Below are positions 22,583 to 33,396 of a DNA stretch of 42,581 bases, piece after piece. Origin of the DNA: Ruminococcus sp. Lineage in GTDB: Bacteria > Bacillota > Clostridia > Oscillospirales > Acutalibacteraceae. The stretch is from positions 1 through 42,581 of the forward strand of contig JAFLSM010000019.1 of assembly GCA_022510955.1 (NCBI GenBank). The letters are read 5' to 3'. Under the pieces are notes generated by a model that had not been told where the DNA came from, ran no database searches, and saw only the letters and a list, made by a program, of their open reading frames with translations. The first letter of the stretch is position 1, and each line of letters begins with the position of its first letter. The translations under genes were made by a program, and so were the position numbers.

Positions 22583-23878
22583 ATGGTTATGAAAGATGAA
22601 TGTGTAATCAAAACTGAACATCTCTCAAAGGAATATCGACTTGGTGTAATCGGTTCGGGTACATTAAGGAGGGATTTGCAGAGCTGGTATGCACGCAAAA
22701 TGGGCAAAGAAGACCCAAATCGCAAAATTGGTGATAAGCTATATACAAAATATGACACATTTTTGGCACTTGATGATATTAATATAGAAATTAACCATGG
22801 CGAGCGTGTTGGAATTATCGGCGCAAACGGTGCAGGCAAATCTACTTTTTTAAAGCTTCTCTCACGAGTAACCTCACCAACCTATGGAGAGTTCTCTTTT
22901 CGGGGAAGAATTGCAAGTATGCTTGAGGTTGGCACAGGTTTTAACGGTGAGCTTACAGGACGGGAAAATATTTATCTTAATGGTGCAATTCTCGGTATGT
23001 CAAAGGCTGAAATTGACATAAAAATAGATAGCATTATTAAATTTTCTGAATGTGAGCGTTTTATTGACACTCCTGTAAAGCGTTATTCGTCGGGTATGTT
23101 TGTAAAACTTGCATTTGCCGTGGCGGCTCATCTTGATTCTGAGATTATGATTATGGATGAGATACTTGCAGTGGGTGATATGCAGTTTCAAAATAAGTGT
23201 CTTAACAAAATGCGTGAGCTTGCACTAAATGAAAATCGTACAATTCTTTATGTGTCGCACAATATGAATACCATTCGTGAGCTTTGCAATAGGTGTATTG
23301 TTTTCAGCCAGGGAAAAGTTGTGTTTGACGGTGATGTGGAAGAGGCAATCAAGATTTATCTCGGCGGTGAGCAGGGAGATTTTGTTAATATGCAGTTTCC
23401 TCGTGATTATTCAAAGCGTCTGCCCTCAGACAGACAGGATATTTATTTAAATTCTGCTGCGTATATAGGCAAAACCGACAATATTTTCTATGATGACGAA
23501 AAACTTGAGCTTACGCTTAAATGGCAGGCGGTGAAGAATGTCAGAAACCTTTGTCTAAGAATAGAGATAAGCGATTACCGCAGAACGCCTGTTACAGCTT
23601 TTGTTATTGAGGATTTTTGTTCCTGTACAGCCGAAAAGACTTATAAGCAAACATTCTCGATTGATATTTCACAACTTGCAAGCGGCGGATATTACACTCG
23701 GTATGTATTTTACAATCAAGAGGAAGAGAATTATCCGTTTCAAACAGTTGAAAATGTTGCAGGTCTTACAATTAGAAAGAGAAAGACCGACAAAAATAAA
23801 AATAAGTGGCAGAAAAAGTGGGGAAGTGTCATTATGAATGATATCGAACTGCTTAATAATGATGAATTTACGGAATAA
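22583..23878 (+). CDS. Polysaccharide ABC exporter ATPase with C-terminal Wzt-like domain
   Basis: The 431-aa protein has an ATPase domain with Walker A GANGAGKST (about 80-88), GFNGELTGRENIYLNG, signature YSSGMFVKLAFA and Walker B IMIMDEIL. A C-terminal beta-type domain of about 170 residues follows (from about 260: NMQFPRDYSKRLPSDRQDIY to NVAGLTIRK). In Wzt proteins such an extension recognises the finished glycan before export. The ATG at 22583 is used; another lies 6 nt further on. A 58-bp gap leads to the YitT gene on the same strand. Confidence 0.93.
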   Translation: MVMKDECVIKTEHLSKEYRLGVIGSGTLRRDLQSWYARKMGKEDPNRKIGDKLYTKYDTFLALDDINIEINHGERVGIIGANGAGKSTFLKLLSRVTSPTYGEFSFRGRIASMLEVGTGFNGELTGRENIYLNGAILGMSKAEIDIKIDSIIKFSECERFIDTPVKRYSSGMFVKLAFAVAAHLDSEIMIMDEILAVGDMQFQNKCLNKMRELALNENRTILYVSHNMNTIRELCNRCIVFSQGKVVFDGDVEEAIKIYLGGEQGDFVNMQFPRDYSKRLPSDRQDIYLNSAAYIGKTDNIFYDDEKLELTLKWQAVKNVRNLCLRIEISDYRRTPVTAFVIEDFCSCTAEKTYKQTFSIDISQLASGGYYTRYVFYNQEEENYPFQTVENVAGLTIRKRKTDKNKNKWQKKWGSVIMNDIELLNNDEFTE

Positions 23879-23897
23879 ATAGGATAGAAAATAAATT

Positions 23898-23926
23898 TAA
23901 TACTATTTTATTGAAAATTAGTATAA
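23898..23926 (+). repeat. Shortened member of the TACTAAT/ATTAGTA palindromic family
   Basis: ATACTA (23900-23905) and TAGTAT (23919-23924) flank TTTTATTGAAAAT, a shrunken version of the element at 25250-25299. The ribosome binding site of the YitT gene starts 4 nt after it. Confidence 0.45.
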
Positions 23927-23942
23927 GTTAGGAGAAGTGATT

Positions 23943-24824
23943 TTGACAAATTTTAAAGAAAAGATTATGAGGTTGTCTGCTGTGAATTTTGTCTTTTTGA
24001 CAATAGCAGGTATAATCAATGCGTTTGGTGTTATTGTATTTTTGTCTCCAGTAAAATTGTATGACAGCGGAATTTCAGGTACATCTATGCTTGTGTCACA
24101 GGAAACACCGAAATGGTGTAGTCTGTCATTAATTTTGATACTGCTGAATATTCCGATTTTTCTTTTGGGCTTGAAGCGGGAGGGGAAAAAATTTACGATT
24201 TATTCAATTTACACAGTACTGATTTACTCATTTGTAGCTTGGCTTATTACCGATATTTTACCGATTGATGTCAGCTTTGTATCACCTCTTGCAGGCAGTG
24301 ACCTATTTTTGTGTGCATTATTTGGAGGTATTATATCAGGTTGTGGCAGTGGTTTGGCTATTCGCTTTGGCGGGGCCATTGACGGAATTGATATTATTGC
24401 TGTTATGTTTGCAAAGAAGCTTGGGGTAAGTATTGGTACATTTGTAATGATTTACAATGTGCTGTTATATATTATTTGCGGTATTGTTATCGGAAGCTGG
24501 ATTTTGCCGTTGTATTCAATAGTTACCTATGCCGCTGCACTGAAAATGGTTGACTTTATAGTTGAGGGATTTGACAGATCAAAGGCGGCGTTCATTATTA
24601 CGACTGAGCCTGACGCTGTGTGCAAGGAGCTTTCGGAAACCTTTGAAAACGGTATTACATTAATTGATGCAAAGGGATATTACTCTGACACTAAAAAAAC
24701 TATGGTTTATTTTGTTGTGAACAGGTTTCAGGTTGGAAGAATGAAAAGCATCGTTCACGATATTGATCCGAAAGCATATATTGCCATTAATGAGGTTGCC
24801 GATATTTATCCCTCAAATATGTAG
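23943..24824 (+). CDS. YitT-family membrane protein (DUF161/DUF2179)
   Basis: The protein of about 293 aa has five predicted hydrophobic segments (FVFLTIAGIINAFGVIVFL, LSLILILLNIPIFLLGL, FTIYSIYTVLIYSFVAWLI, LFLCALFGGIISGCGSG, VMIYNVLLYIICGIVIG) and then a cytoplasmic DUF2179 domain (SKAAFIITTEPDAVCKELSE to INEVADIYPSN). Firmicutes often have several paralogs, and the transported or sensed compound is unsettled. AGGAG lies 8 nt before TTG 23943; GTG 23937 is too close to that site. It may be co-transcribed with the exporter genes. Confidence 0.92.
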   Translation: MTNFKEKIMRLSAVNFVFLTIAGIINAFGVIVFLSPVKLYDSGISGTSMLVSQETPKWCSLSLILILLNIPIFLLGLKREGKKFTIYSIYTVLIYSFVAWLITDILPIDVSFVSPLAGSDLFLCALFGGIISGCGSGLAIRFGGAIDGIDIIAVMFAKKLGVSIGTFVMIYNVLLYIICGIVIGSWILPLYSIVTYAAALKMVDFIVEGFDRSKAAFIITTEPDAVCKELSETFENGITLIDAKGYYSDTKKTMVYFVVNRFQVGRMKSIVHDIDPKAYIAINEVADIYPSNM

Positions 24825-24870
24825 CATACAGTGTTTTATACCTGATGAATTTCAATAAAGAAAAGTAAAA

Positions 24871-24909
24871 GGGCTGTCGCAGGCTTAAAGATTTAGCGAC
24901 AGTCCTTTT
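24871..24909. terminator. Terminator between YitT and LysM genes
   Basis: GGGCTGTCGC (24871-24880) and GCGACAGTCC form the stem, followed by T4. The two genes converge here. Confidence 0.8.
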
Positions 24910-24925
24910 GACTTATTATTTCTTC

Positions 24926-25234
24926 TTACGCGGTTACTAATATTGCCTGACCCGGATAAATTAGATTTGGGTTAGTCATTCCGTTAATGCGTGCCAGTTC
25001 AGCAACAGTCGTACCGGTTCTCTGTGCAATACTCCATAGTGTGTCGCCGGGGCGTGCAATATAGTAGTTTGCCATGTTAGAGCCTGCAGGTATAGTAAGT
25101 TCCTCGCCTGGATAAATCATCGCTGGATTCTGAATGTTGTTATATTGAAGAATCTCGGCAACAGTTGTCTGAAAAAACTGTGCAATGCCAAACAATGTGT
25201 TACCTTCTCTGACAGTATATTTTATTAATTCCAT
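24926..25234 (-). CDS. Small protein of two LysM domains
   Basis: The 102-aa protein is almost wholly two LysM repeats: YTVREGNTLFGIAQFFQTTV to PGEELTIP (about 6-49) and YIARPGDTLWSIAQRTGTTV to PGQAILV (about 57-100). LysM domains bind N-acetylglucosamine polymers such as peptidoglycan. There is no signal peptide, so it may act inside the cell, for instance on the forespore surface as SafA-like proteins do, or leave by another route. AAGGAGGAAACT precedes the ATG closely. It is divergent from enolase. Confidence 0.9.
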   Translation of the reverse strand: MELIKYTVREGNTLFGIAQFFQTTVAEILQYNNIQNPAMIYPGEELTIPAGSNMANYYIARPGDTLWSIAQRTGTTVAELARINGMTNPNLIYPGQAILVTA

Positions 25235-25249
25235 AGTTTCCTCCTTAAT

Positions 25250-25299
25250 TTAATACTAATTTTCAATAAAATAGCTCTTTTATTGGCGATTAGTATAAA
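25250..25299. repeat. Best-preserved copy of the short palindromic repeat
   Basis: TACTAAT, then CAATAAAA, pair with TTTTATTG, then ATTAGTA, giving a near-perfect 45-50 bp hairpin with a loop of about 6 nt. TTGGCGATTAGTA lies at 25283-25295. It sits immediately upstream of the LysM gene's ribosome binding site, within its leader or promoter. Confidence 0.65.
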
Positions 25300-25443
25300 G
25301 ACATTATCAGTATGTCCGTTAGTACTATAATATGAGGTTGTGTTATTATTGACACTCAATGAATAGCTTTGACTACTTGTAGACATAATATTTTTGTAGG
25401 TAAATAGTGTGAAATATCGTACTATTCCGAATTTATGTTGCCC

Positions 25444-26829
<1,386 letters not shown>

Positions 26830-26889
26830 CAGTTTGTATTGATCGTATATTTTTATCATTTTATCTGTTTTTTAATAAGAATTAATAAT

Positions 26890-26925
26890 AATTCCCTGAC
26901 TGAATTATCAGTTGGGGAATTATTA
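26890..26925 (+). terminator. Probable terminator of eno
   Basis: AATTCCC (26890-26896) and GGGAATT form the outer stem with inner CTGA/TCAG-type pairing; ATTATT follows. The T tract is weak. Confidence 0.5.
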
Positions 26926-27108
26926 CGATTTGTAGTAAAGGATAATAAATTATAAAATCAGAATTCGTCAAATTGCATATAATTAAGGTGATAAATTCTA
27001 CAATTAATAAATGTGATTTATAAATTTTATTCTATGAAAGAACTAAAATTTGATGTGTTTTATGATAAAATAAATAAAATAATTATGCAAATGCTTGGAG
27101 GCATTTTA

Positions 27109-29970
27109 ATGCTTTTCAAAAGAATAATTACAGGAGTTTTGGCAGCAATGATAGTTACCGGAATATGTTTAACAGGTGTCTCGGCAGCCTCAGAAAAAGA
27201 TGACAAAAAGAATAAAAAAACAGATTATCACGCATATGCTGCTAATCTTGATAAAACAAATTACACCGGCAATGACCTTGGTGCAGTATATTCAAAGGAT
27301 GGCACAACATTTAAAGTTTGGTCGCCGGATGCCAAGAATGTAAAGGTGAATCTTTATGAGCATGGCAGTGACAGTGAGGGCGATGCAGGTTCAATTTTGA
27401 CAAAAACGCTGTCGCTTGACAAAAAAACTGGCGTTTGGAGTACAAAGATTGACGGTGATCTTGCAGGAAAATATTATACATATACAATAAAGCACGGTGA
27501 TAAATCAAAGGAAACCTATGATATCTATGCCAAGGGTTGCGGTGTGAACGGAAAACGCAGTATGATTGTGGATTTTTCAAAAACCAATCCTGAGGGATGG
27601 GAGAATGACGCTCATGTTTTGGTTTCCAATGCAACACAGGCAAGTGTTTGGGAGGTTTCGGTAGCTGACTTTTCTTCGTCGGAATCGAGCGGTGTTTCAC
27701 CGGATAATCGTGGCAAATTTCTTGCTTTTACCGAAAGCGGTACAACAGTAAACGGCGTTCAGGGAGGCACCTCAACCTGCGTTGATTACCTTAAAAAGCT
27801 TGGTGTAAAATATGTTCAGATTATGCCGATGTATGATTTCGGCTCAGTTGATGAGTCAAAGGACATCAATTCACAGTATAACTGGGGATATGACCCTGTA
27901 AATTACAACTGTCCTGAGGGTTCATATTCTTCAAATCCATACGACGGCTATGCTCGCATTAAGGAATGTAAGCAGATGATTCAGGCGCTTCACAATGCAG
28001 GAATCGGCGTTATTATGGATGTTGTTTATAACCATACATATTCTACTGATTCTGCTTTTCAGGACACAGTGCCTAACTATTATTACAGAATGAACGAAGA
28101 CGGCACATTCTCAAACGGTTCGGGATGTAGCAACGATACTGCTTCCGAGCACCTTATGTTCCGCAAGTATATGATTGATTCAGTCACATATTGGGCAAAG
28201 GAGTATCATATTGACGGTTTCAGATTTGATCTTATGGGACTTCACGATGTGACCACAATGAATGAAATTCGTACTGCTCTTGACAAACTTTATGAGGACG
28301 GAAGCGGTAAGAAAATTATTATGTACGGTGAAGCTTGGAATATGGATACAAATTCTGCAAGCGGTACTGTAATGGCTAATCAAAACAACCTCAAGCAGCT
28401 GAGTGACCGTATCGGTGCATTTGATGATACAATTCGTGACGCTATCAAGGGTAGCACCTTTGGTACAGGCGGCGGATTTATTCAGGACGGCTCAAGCCGA
28501 TCAAAACTTAAAATCGGCATTGAGGGTCAGTCAAATTCAATGACAGGTTGGGCAAATACCACTACTCAGTGCGTAACCTATTCATCTTGTCACGATAATC
28601 TTTGTCTTAACGACAAGCTTGTTGACACAATTCTTAATAACGGTGAGTATCGCAAACGTAATGAGTTAATTGTTGCAATGAATAAACTTGCAGGTGCAAT
28701 AACAATTACTTCACAGGGAATTCCTTTTATCCTTTCCGGTGAAGAATTTGCTCGAAGTAAAGACGGAGATGAAAATTCATATTCGTCAAGCAGGGAAGAA
28801 AATATGCTTGATTGGAATAATCTCAATGAATTCAGCGATATTGTTGAATATTACAGGGGACTTTATCAAATCAGAGATAATTTTGCCGCTTTTTCAGACT
28901 GCACGGCAATGACAGCAAACAATCTGAATTATCTTGAAAATCTTGAGAGCGGATTAGTTGGATATATCATAAATAATACTGAATCCGACAAGTGGGCAAA
29001 GATGTGTGTTATCTTTAATGGTTCGGACAAAGACCAAAATGTTGATGTTTCTGGCGATTGGGTTGTTGTTGCTGATGAAAATACAGCAGGACTTCGCAAT
29101 ATTGCAGAAATTTCCGAAAGCGTTAAGGTGTCTGCACACAGTGCAATTATTATGGTTGACAAAGACAGCTATAATTCTGCGGGAATATCCTCTAAAGAGG
29201 GAGCGGTTGTAATTAACTATTACGACAGTAAAACTAAGGATATATTAAAAAAACAGACAGTAACCGGTGAACTCGGTTCATCTTATGATGTCAATCAGAT
29301 TGCCACAGAAAACAACTATGATATTGTTTCTTCAAATGGTAATGTTCAGGGAGAATTTACAAACACTGTTTTATATTCCGATATTTTTGTTGAGAAATAT
29401 AAAGGTGTAATTACAAGTGTTACCTATAAATTCCTTGCTGATGATAAAGAGATTGCAGATCCTTTTGTACTCAGCAATAGGGAAGGACAACAGTATTTTA
29501 CTCCAGAAATTCCATCTGTCAGCGGATATGCACTTGACCTTGACGCTCTTCCGTCAAACGGTGCAGGTAAGCTAAAGGGCGAAACAATGGAGGTTGTTTA
29601 TAAGTACAATCCGATTGCAGAGGATGACTCAATATGCAGAGTTAATGCAATCTATATGAATGACGACGGTACGATTATTGAAACAAAAACAATAACAGGT
29701 GTTGAAGGAGAAGAATATTCTCTTATTGAAAATGAATATGAAGATATGAAGCTCATAGCGGTTCCGGAAAATTGCTATGGCACATATGTTAAGGGCGAAA
29801 TAAATGTATTGTTTAACTATGTGTCAGACCCTGACCCGTACAAGGATATGCTTGTTTATGTTTATATCGGTGCCGGATTAATTCTTGCACTTTGTGTTGC
29901 TTCATCAATATATGAAAGAATTTCACGTAAACGCAAATATATGGCTGAAATGGATATTGAAGAAGATTAA
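27109..29970 (+). CDS. Membrane-anchored type I pullulanase (CBM48-GH13), MucBP-like repeats
   Basis: It debranches alpha-1,6 links of starch-type glucans outside the cell. The 953-aa precursor has a signal peptide (cleavage near GVSA-AS, residue 26). A CBM48-like domain follows (GNDLGAVYSKDGTTFKVWSP, about 54-73). The GH13 catalytic domain carries YNWGYDPVNYNCPEGSYSSN, VMDVVYNHT, nucleophile D374 in GFRFDLMG, acid/base E408 in GEAWN and D496 in SSCHDN. Three MucBP-like repeats, each ending in a Y-K-Y or F-N-Y type strand, precede a C-terminal helix (VYVYIGAGLILALCVAS) and a basic-acidic tail. GGAGG is 7 nt before ATG 27109; a longer in-frame start lacks such a site. A close paralog follows directly. 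Confidence 0.93.
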   Translation: MLFKRIITGVLAAMIVTGICLTGVSAASEKDDKKNKKTDYHAYAANLDKTNYTGNDLGAVYSKDGTTFKVWSPDAKNVKVNLYEHGSDSEGDAGSILTKTLSLDKKTGVWSTKIDGDLAGKYYTYTIKHGDKSKETYDIYAKGCGVNGKRSMIVDFSKTNPEGWENDAHVLVSNATQASVWEVSVADFSSSESSGVSPDNRGKFLAFTESGTTVNGVQGGTSTCVDYLKKLGVKYVQIMPMYDFGSVDESKDINSQYNWGYDPVNYNCPEGSYSSNPYDGYARIKECKQMIQALHNAGIGVIMDVVYNHTYSTDSAFQDTVPNYYYRMNEDGTFSNGSGCSNDTASEHLMFRKYMIDSVTYWAKEYHIDGFRFDLMGLHDVTTMNEIRTALDKLYEDGSGKKIIMYGEAWNMDTNSASGTVMANQNNLKQLSDRIGAFDDTIRDAIKGSTFGTGGGFIQDGSSRSKLKIGIEGQSNSMTGWANTTTQCVTYSSCHDNLCLNDKLVDTILNNGEYRKRNELIVAMNKLAGAITITSQGIPFILSGEEFARSKDGDENSYSSSREENMLDWNNLNEFSDIVEYYRGLYQIRDNFAAFSDCTAMTANNLNYLENLESGLVGYIINNTESDKWAKMCVIFNGSDKDQNVDVSGDWVVVADENTAGLRNIAEISESVKVSAHSAIIMVDKDSYNSAGISSKEGAVVINYYDSKTKDILKKQTVTGELGSSYDVNQIATENNYDIVSSNGNVQGEFTNTVLYSDIFVEKYKGVITSVTYKFLADDKEIADPFVLSNREGQQYFTPEIPSVSGYALDLDALPSNGAGKLKGETMEVVYKYNPIAEDDSICRVNAIYMNDDGTIIETKTITGVEGEEYSLIENEYEDMKLIAVPENCYGTYVKGEINVLFNYVSDPDPYKDMLVYVYIGAGLILALCVASSIYERISRKRKYMAEMDIEED

Positions 29971-30025
29971 GGTAGTTATTTCCGCTTTGCGGAATATTTA
30001 TAGAAATTTAAGGAGGAATATATCT

Positions 30026-33000
30026 ATGAGAACTACAAAGAAATTTATTTCTACTGTTCTTGCAGTATGTATGCTTGCTTCTACAAGTGCTCTTGTAGGA
30101 TCAGCTGCTGTTGATAGTTCATCATCAGTTGGTGCAGACACACCTTACTCAAATGCTTGTCAGGCCCTTGATGATGAATATGCATACAGTGGAAACGATC
30201 TTGGTGCTACATATGCTAAGGACAAAACTGTTTTTAAGGTATGGTCACCAACTGCTACTGAAGTAAAGGTTAATCTTTACAAAACAGGATCAGACAGTGA
30301 AGCAGGTGCTGAAGACCTTGGTACAACTTCACTTGTTAAGGACGAAACAGACGGTAAATGGAACGGTGTATGGACAGTAACTCTTGAGGGCGACTACAAG
30401 AACGTTTATTACACATACACTATTACAGCTGCTCCAACTACAGGCGGCGCTGCTGTTACAAGAGAAACACAGGATATTTATTCTGTGGCAGTCGGTGTTA
30501 ACGGCAACCGTTCAATGATTTGTGATCTTGATTCAACAGATCCTGAGGGTTGGGAAAACGATACTCATGTTCTTCGTGATAATGTGGCAGAGTCAAATGT
30601 TTGGGAACTCCATATCAAGGACTTCTCATATGACAAGGCTTCAGGTGTCAGTGATGCAAACCGTGGTAAGTATCTTGCTTTCACAGAAGAAGGCACAACT
30701 TTAAACGGTGAGGGTAATATTGCTACTTGTATTGATTATCTTAAAGAGCTTGGTATCAATACAGTTCAGATTAACCCATTCTATGATTTCCAAACTGTTG
30801 TTGAAAACGGCAGTGACACTCAGTTTAACTGGGGTTATGACCCAAAGAACTATAATGTTCCTGAAGGCTCATATTCTTCTAATCCATATGATGGTAATGT
30901 AAGAATTAAAGAATGTAAGCAGATGATTCAGGCACTTCACAATGCAGGTATCTCTGTTGTAATGGATGTTGTTTACAACCACACATATGCAACAACATCA
31001 AGCTTCGAGTACACAGTACCTAATTACTATTATAGAAAGACTTCTTCAAATGCTTTCTCAAACGGTTCAGGCTGTGGTAATGAAACAGCTTCTGAGCGTG
31101 CAATGTTCAGAAACTTCATGATTCAGTCTTGCCGCTATTGGGTTGATGAGTATCACATTGACGGTTTCCGTTTTGACCTTATGGGACTTCATGATGTTGA
31201 AACAATGAACCTCATCAGAGATAACCTTGACGAAGTTGATACAAGAATCACAACATGGGGTGAAGGCTGGACAGGCGGCACTTCAACTTATCCAAAGAAC
31301 ACTTGTTCAGGCGGAAGATTCTATCAGGCAACTCAGGCAAATGCAAAACGCCTAAGCACAAGAGTAGGTTTCTTTAATGATGCTATCCGTGATGGCATTA
31401 AGGGTAGTGTTTTCAACGGAACAGAACCAGGTTTTGTTCAGGGTACAGCAGCTTCTGCAAAAGCAGTTATTGCAGGTATTAATGCTAACTCTGTAACTAA
31501 AAGCGGTTGGCAATCACAGGCTCCGTCACAGTGTGTATCATACGATGCTTGCCATGATAATGCAACTCTTTACGATAAGCTTATCCTTACAACAGGTCTT
31601 GCAGATTACGGTGTTCGCCAGAAAGATGTTGTAAGAATGAACAAGCTTGCTGCTGCTATTCTTTATACATCACAGGGCGCAACTTTCCAGCTTGCCGGTG
31701 AAGAAATGTGCCGTACAAAGTATGGCGATACAAACAGCTACAAGTCATCACCTGAAATTAATAAGATTAATTGGCAGAATGTTGTTGACTATGCTGATGT
31801 TATTTCATATTACAATGGCTTAAGCCAGATTAGAACAAACTTTACTCCGTTTACTTGCGATAATACTACATATGCAAATTCTTATGTAATCAATGATGTA
31901 AACGCTAATTCAGCTGAAATTGCATTCACAATAGCTAACGACCAGGCTAATGAGTGGAGCAAACTCGCTGTTCTTTACAATGGTAACTGTGTTGCTACTG
32001 ACATTACACTCGCTGATACTTCAACAACAGATTGGGTAATTATTGCTAATGACATTACAGCTGGTTTTGAAAGCCTTGGTGAGGTAACAGGTTCAACATT
32101 TACAGTTCCAGCAAATTCTGCAATCATTGCTGTTGAAAAATCAAGCTTTGAGTCAGTAAATATTAAGCCTGCTAAGGAAATGGGCAAGGTTAAAGTAAAT
32201 TATGTTTACGAAAACAACAATGAACCTCTTGATGATTCTGTAATTATTACAGGTACAGTTGGTTCAGGCTATCAGACAGTTTCAAGTGTTGGCGTTCCGG
32301 ATACTTATGTTGTAAGCAAGGTAGAGGGCGATGAAATTGGTAAGTTTGAAGCAGGTACAAAGGAAGTAACATATTATTATGTTGACTATGTTCCTGAATC
32401 AGTTAAGAATGCTGATATTAACGGTGATGGAAAAATTACTATTGACGACGCTACTGCAATTCAGAAGTACCTTGCTGATTTAGAAGATCTTTCTGATGAC
32501 AAAATTGCACTTCTTGATATTAACTATGATGGAAGCAAGTCAGTTGATGATGTTACAATGCTCCAGAAGTATCTTGCAGGTTTACCTGTTTCTTCTGGTA
32601 CAGTTACTGTAAATTATCTCTATCCTGATGCAAAGGGCAATTATAAGAAGCTTACTGATTCTGTAGTATTCACAGGAAGAGCAGGTTCAGAGTATAATGC
32701 AGAAATCTTTAAGGTTGTAGGCTATGCTGTTGATGAATCAGCTGATCAGCCTGACACTACAGGTTTGATTCCTTATGGTTCAAAGGAAATCAACTTCTAT
32801 TATTCAGCTTCAAGCCTTGATATTAAGCTTCATGTTGCTCACAGCGGATCATCTACATGGGTTCCATCAATTTGGCTTTGGGGTTCTGACCTCGCAGGCA
32901 AAGACACATCTAACTTCACAAAGTCAGGTACTTGGCCTGGTGACAAGCTCACAGATGAAGATGGCGATGGATGGTATGATTATGAATTTACATATAAGGG

Positions 33001-33202
33001 CGCAGGTTCTTACAATGTAATTATTTCTAATAACGGATCACCTCAGTCTGCTGACTATAAGGGTTGTGTTGACAATGAAATGTGGATTGTAATTGATGAT
33101 GCAGCAACTGCTTCAACAGGTTCAGTTCAACTTCTGTTCTATCTCGACAATCCGTTTACAAATCCGAATGCTCCTGTAGCATCAAATGTTCACCCTGCTT
33201 AA
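30026..33202 (+). CDS. Dockerin-bearing type I pullulanase (CBM48-GH13-dockerin-CBM26-like)
   Basis: The 1058-aa precursor parallels its neighbour: signal peptide (MRTTKKFISTVLAVCMLAST), CBM48-like domain, then GH13 with nucleophile D384 in GFRFDLMG, acid/base E413 in WGEGWTGG and D511 in DACHDN. It then has a MucBP-like segment, a type I dockerin with two calcium loops (DINGDGKITIDD near 797-808 and DINYDGSKSVDD about 30 residues on), another MucBP-like segment and a C-terminal starch-binding module with CBM26-like traits (STWVPSIWLWGSD, GDGWYDYEF, about 935-1045). The dockerin should bind a scaffoldin cohesin to build an amylosome, as known for R. bromii. AGGAGG precedes the ATG. A small hairpin TTCCGC/GCGGAA at 29979-29994 separates the two genes. 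Confidence 0.94.
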   Translation: MRTTKKFISTVLAVCMLASTSALVGSAAVDSSSSVGADTPYSNACQALDDEYAYSGNDLGATYAKDKTVFKVWSPTATEVKVNLYKTGSDSEAGAEDLGTTSLVKDETDGKWNGVWTVTLEGDYKNVYYTYTITAAPTTGGAAVTRETQDIYSVAVGVNGNRSMICDLDSTDPEGWENDTHVLRDNVAESNVWELHIKDFSYDKASGVSDANRGKYLAFTEEGTTLNGEGNIATCIDYLKELGINTVQINPFYDFQTVVENGSDTQFNWGYDPKNYNVPEGSYSSNPYDGNVRIKECKQMIQALHNAGISVVMDVVYNHTYATTSSFEYTVPNYYYRKTSSNAFSNGSGCGNETASERAMFRNFMIQSCRYWVDEYHIDGFRFDLMGLHDVETMNLIRDNLDEVDTRITTWGEGWTGGTSTYPKNTCSGGRFYQATQANAKRLSTRVGFFNDAIRDGIKGSVFNGTEPGFVQGTAASAKAVIAGINANSVTKSGWQSQAPSQCVSYDACHDNATLYDKLILTTGLADYGVRQKDVVRMNKLAAAILYTSQGATFQLAGEEMCRTKYGDTNSYKSSPEINKINWQNVVDYADVISYYNGLSQIRTNFTPFTCDNTTYANSYVINDVNANSAEIAFTIANDQANEWSKLAVLYNGNCVATDITLADTSTTDWVIIANDITAGFESLGEVTGSTFTVPANSAIIAVEKSSFESVNIKPAKEMGKVKVNYVYENNNEPLDDSVIITGTVGSGYQTVSSVGVPDTYVVSKVEGDEIGKFEAGTKEVTYYYVDYVPESVKNADINGDGKITIDDATAIQKYLADLEDLSDDKIALLDINYDGSKSVDDVTMLQKYLAGLPVSSGTVTVNYLYPDAKGNYKKLTDSVVFTGRAGSEYNAEIFKVVGYAVDESADQPDTTGLIPYGSKEINFYYSASSLDIKLHVAHSGSSTWVPSIWLWGSDLAGKDTSNFTKSGTWPGDKLTDEDGDGWYDYEFTYKGAGSYNVIISNNGSPQSADYKGCVDNEMWIVIDDAATASTGSVQLLFYLDNPFTNPNAPVASNVHPA

Positions 33203-33223
33203 TCTGGGTTAACTTAAAATTAA

Positions 33224-33256
33224 AATGGCTCCTCGAAAGAGGAGCCATTAGTTTTA
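33224..33256 (+). terminator. Terminator after the pullulanase pair
   Basis: AATGGCTCCTC (33224-33234), loop GAAA, GAGGAGCCATT (33239-33249) form a perfect 11-bp stem, followed by AGTTTT. The next 140 bases hold nothing recognised. Confidence 0.8.
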
Positions 33257-33396
33257 ATATTTAGATTGATGATATTTCCTAAGGAAGAAAGTATCGGTGA
33301 TTTTACGAATAACTTTTTGTATATGCGATAATGCAGTGATGTAAGTATTTAATATTACATACACTATTAAATGAAAAATATAAAATCCAATTTCAA

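Noticed and set aside
28590-28826. 78-codon frame antisense to the first pullulanase
   Set aside because: Shadow of the conserved catalytic domain; no initiation signals.
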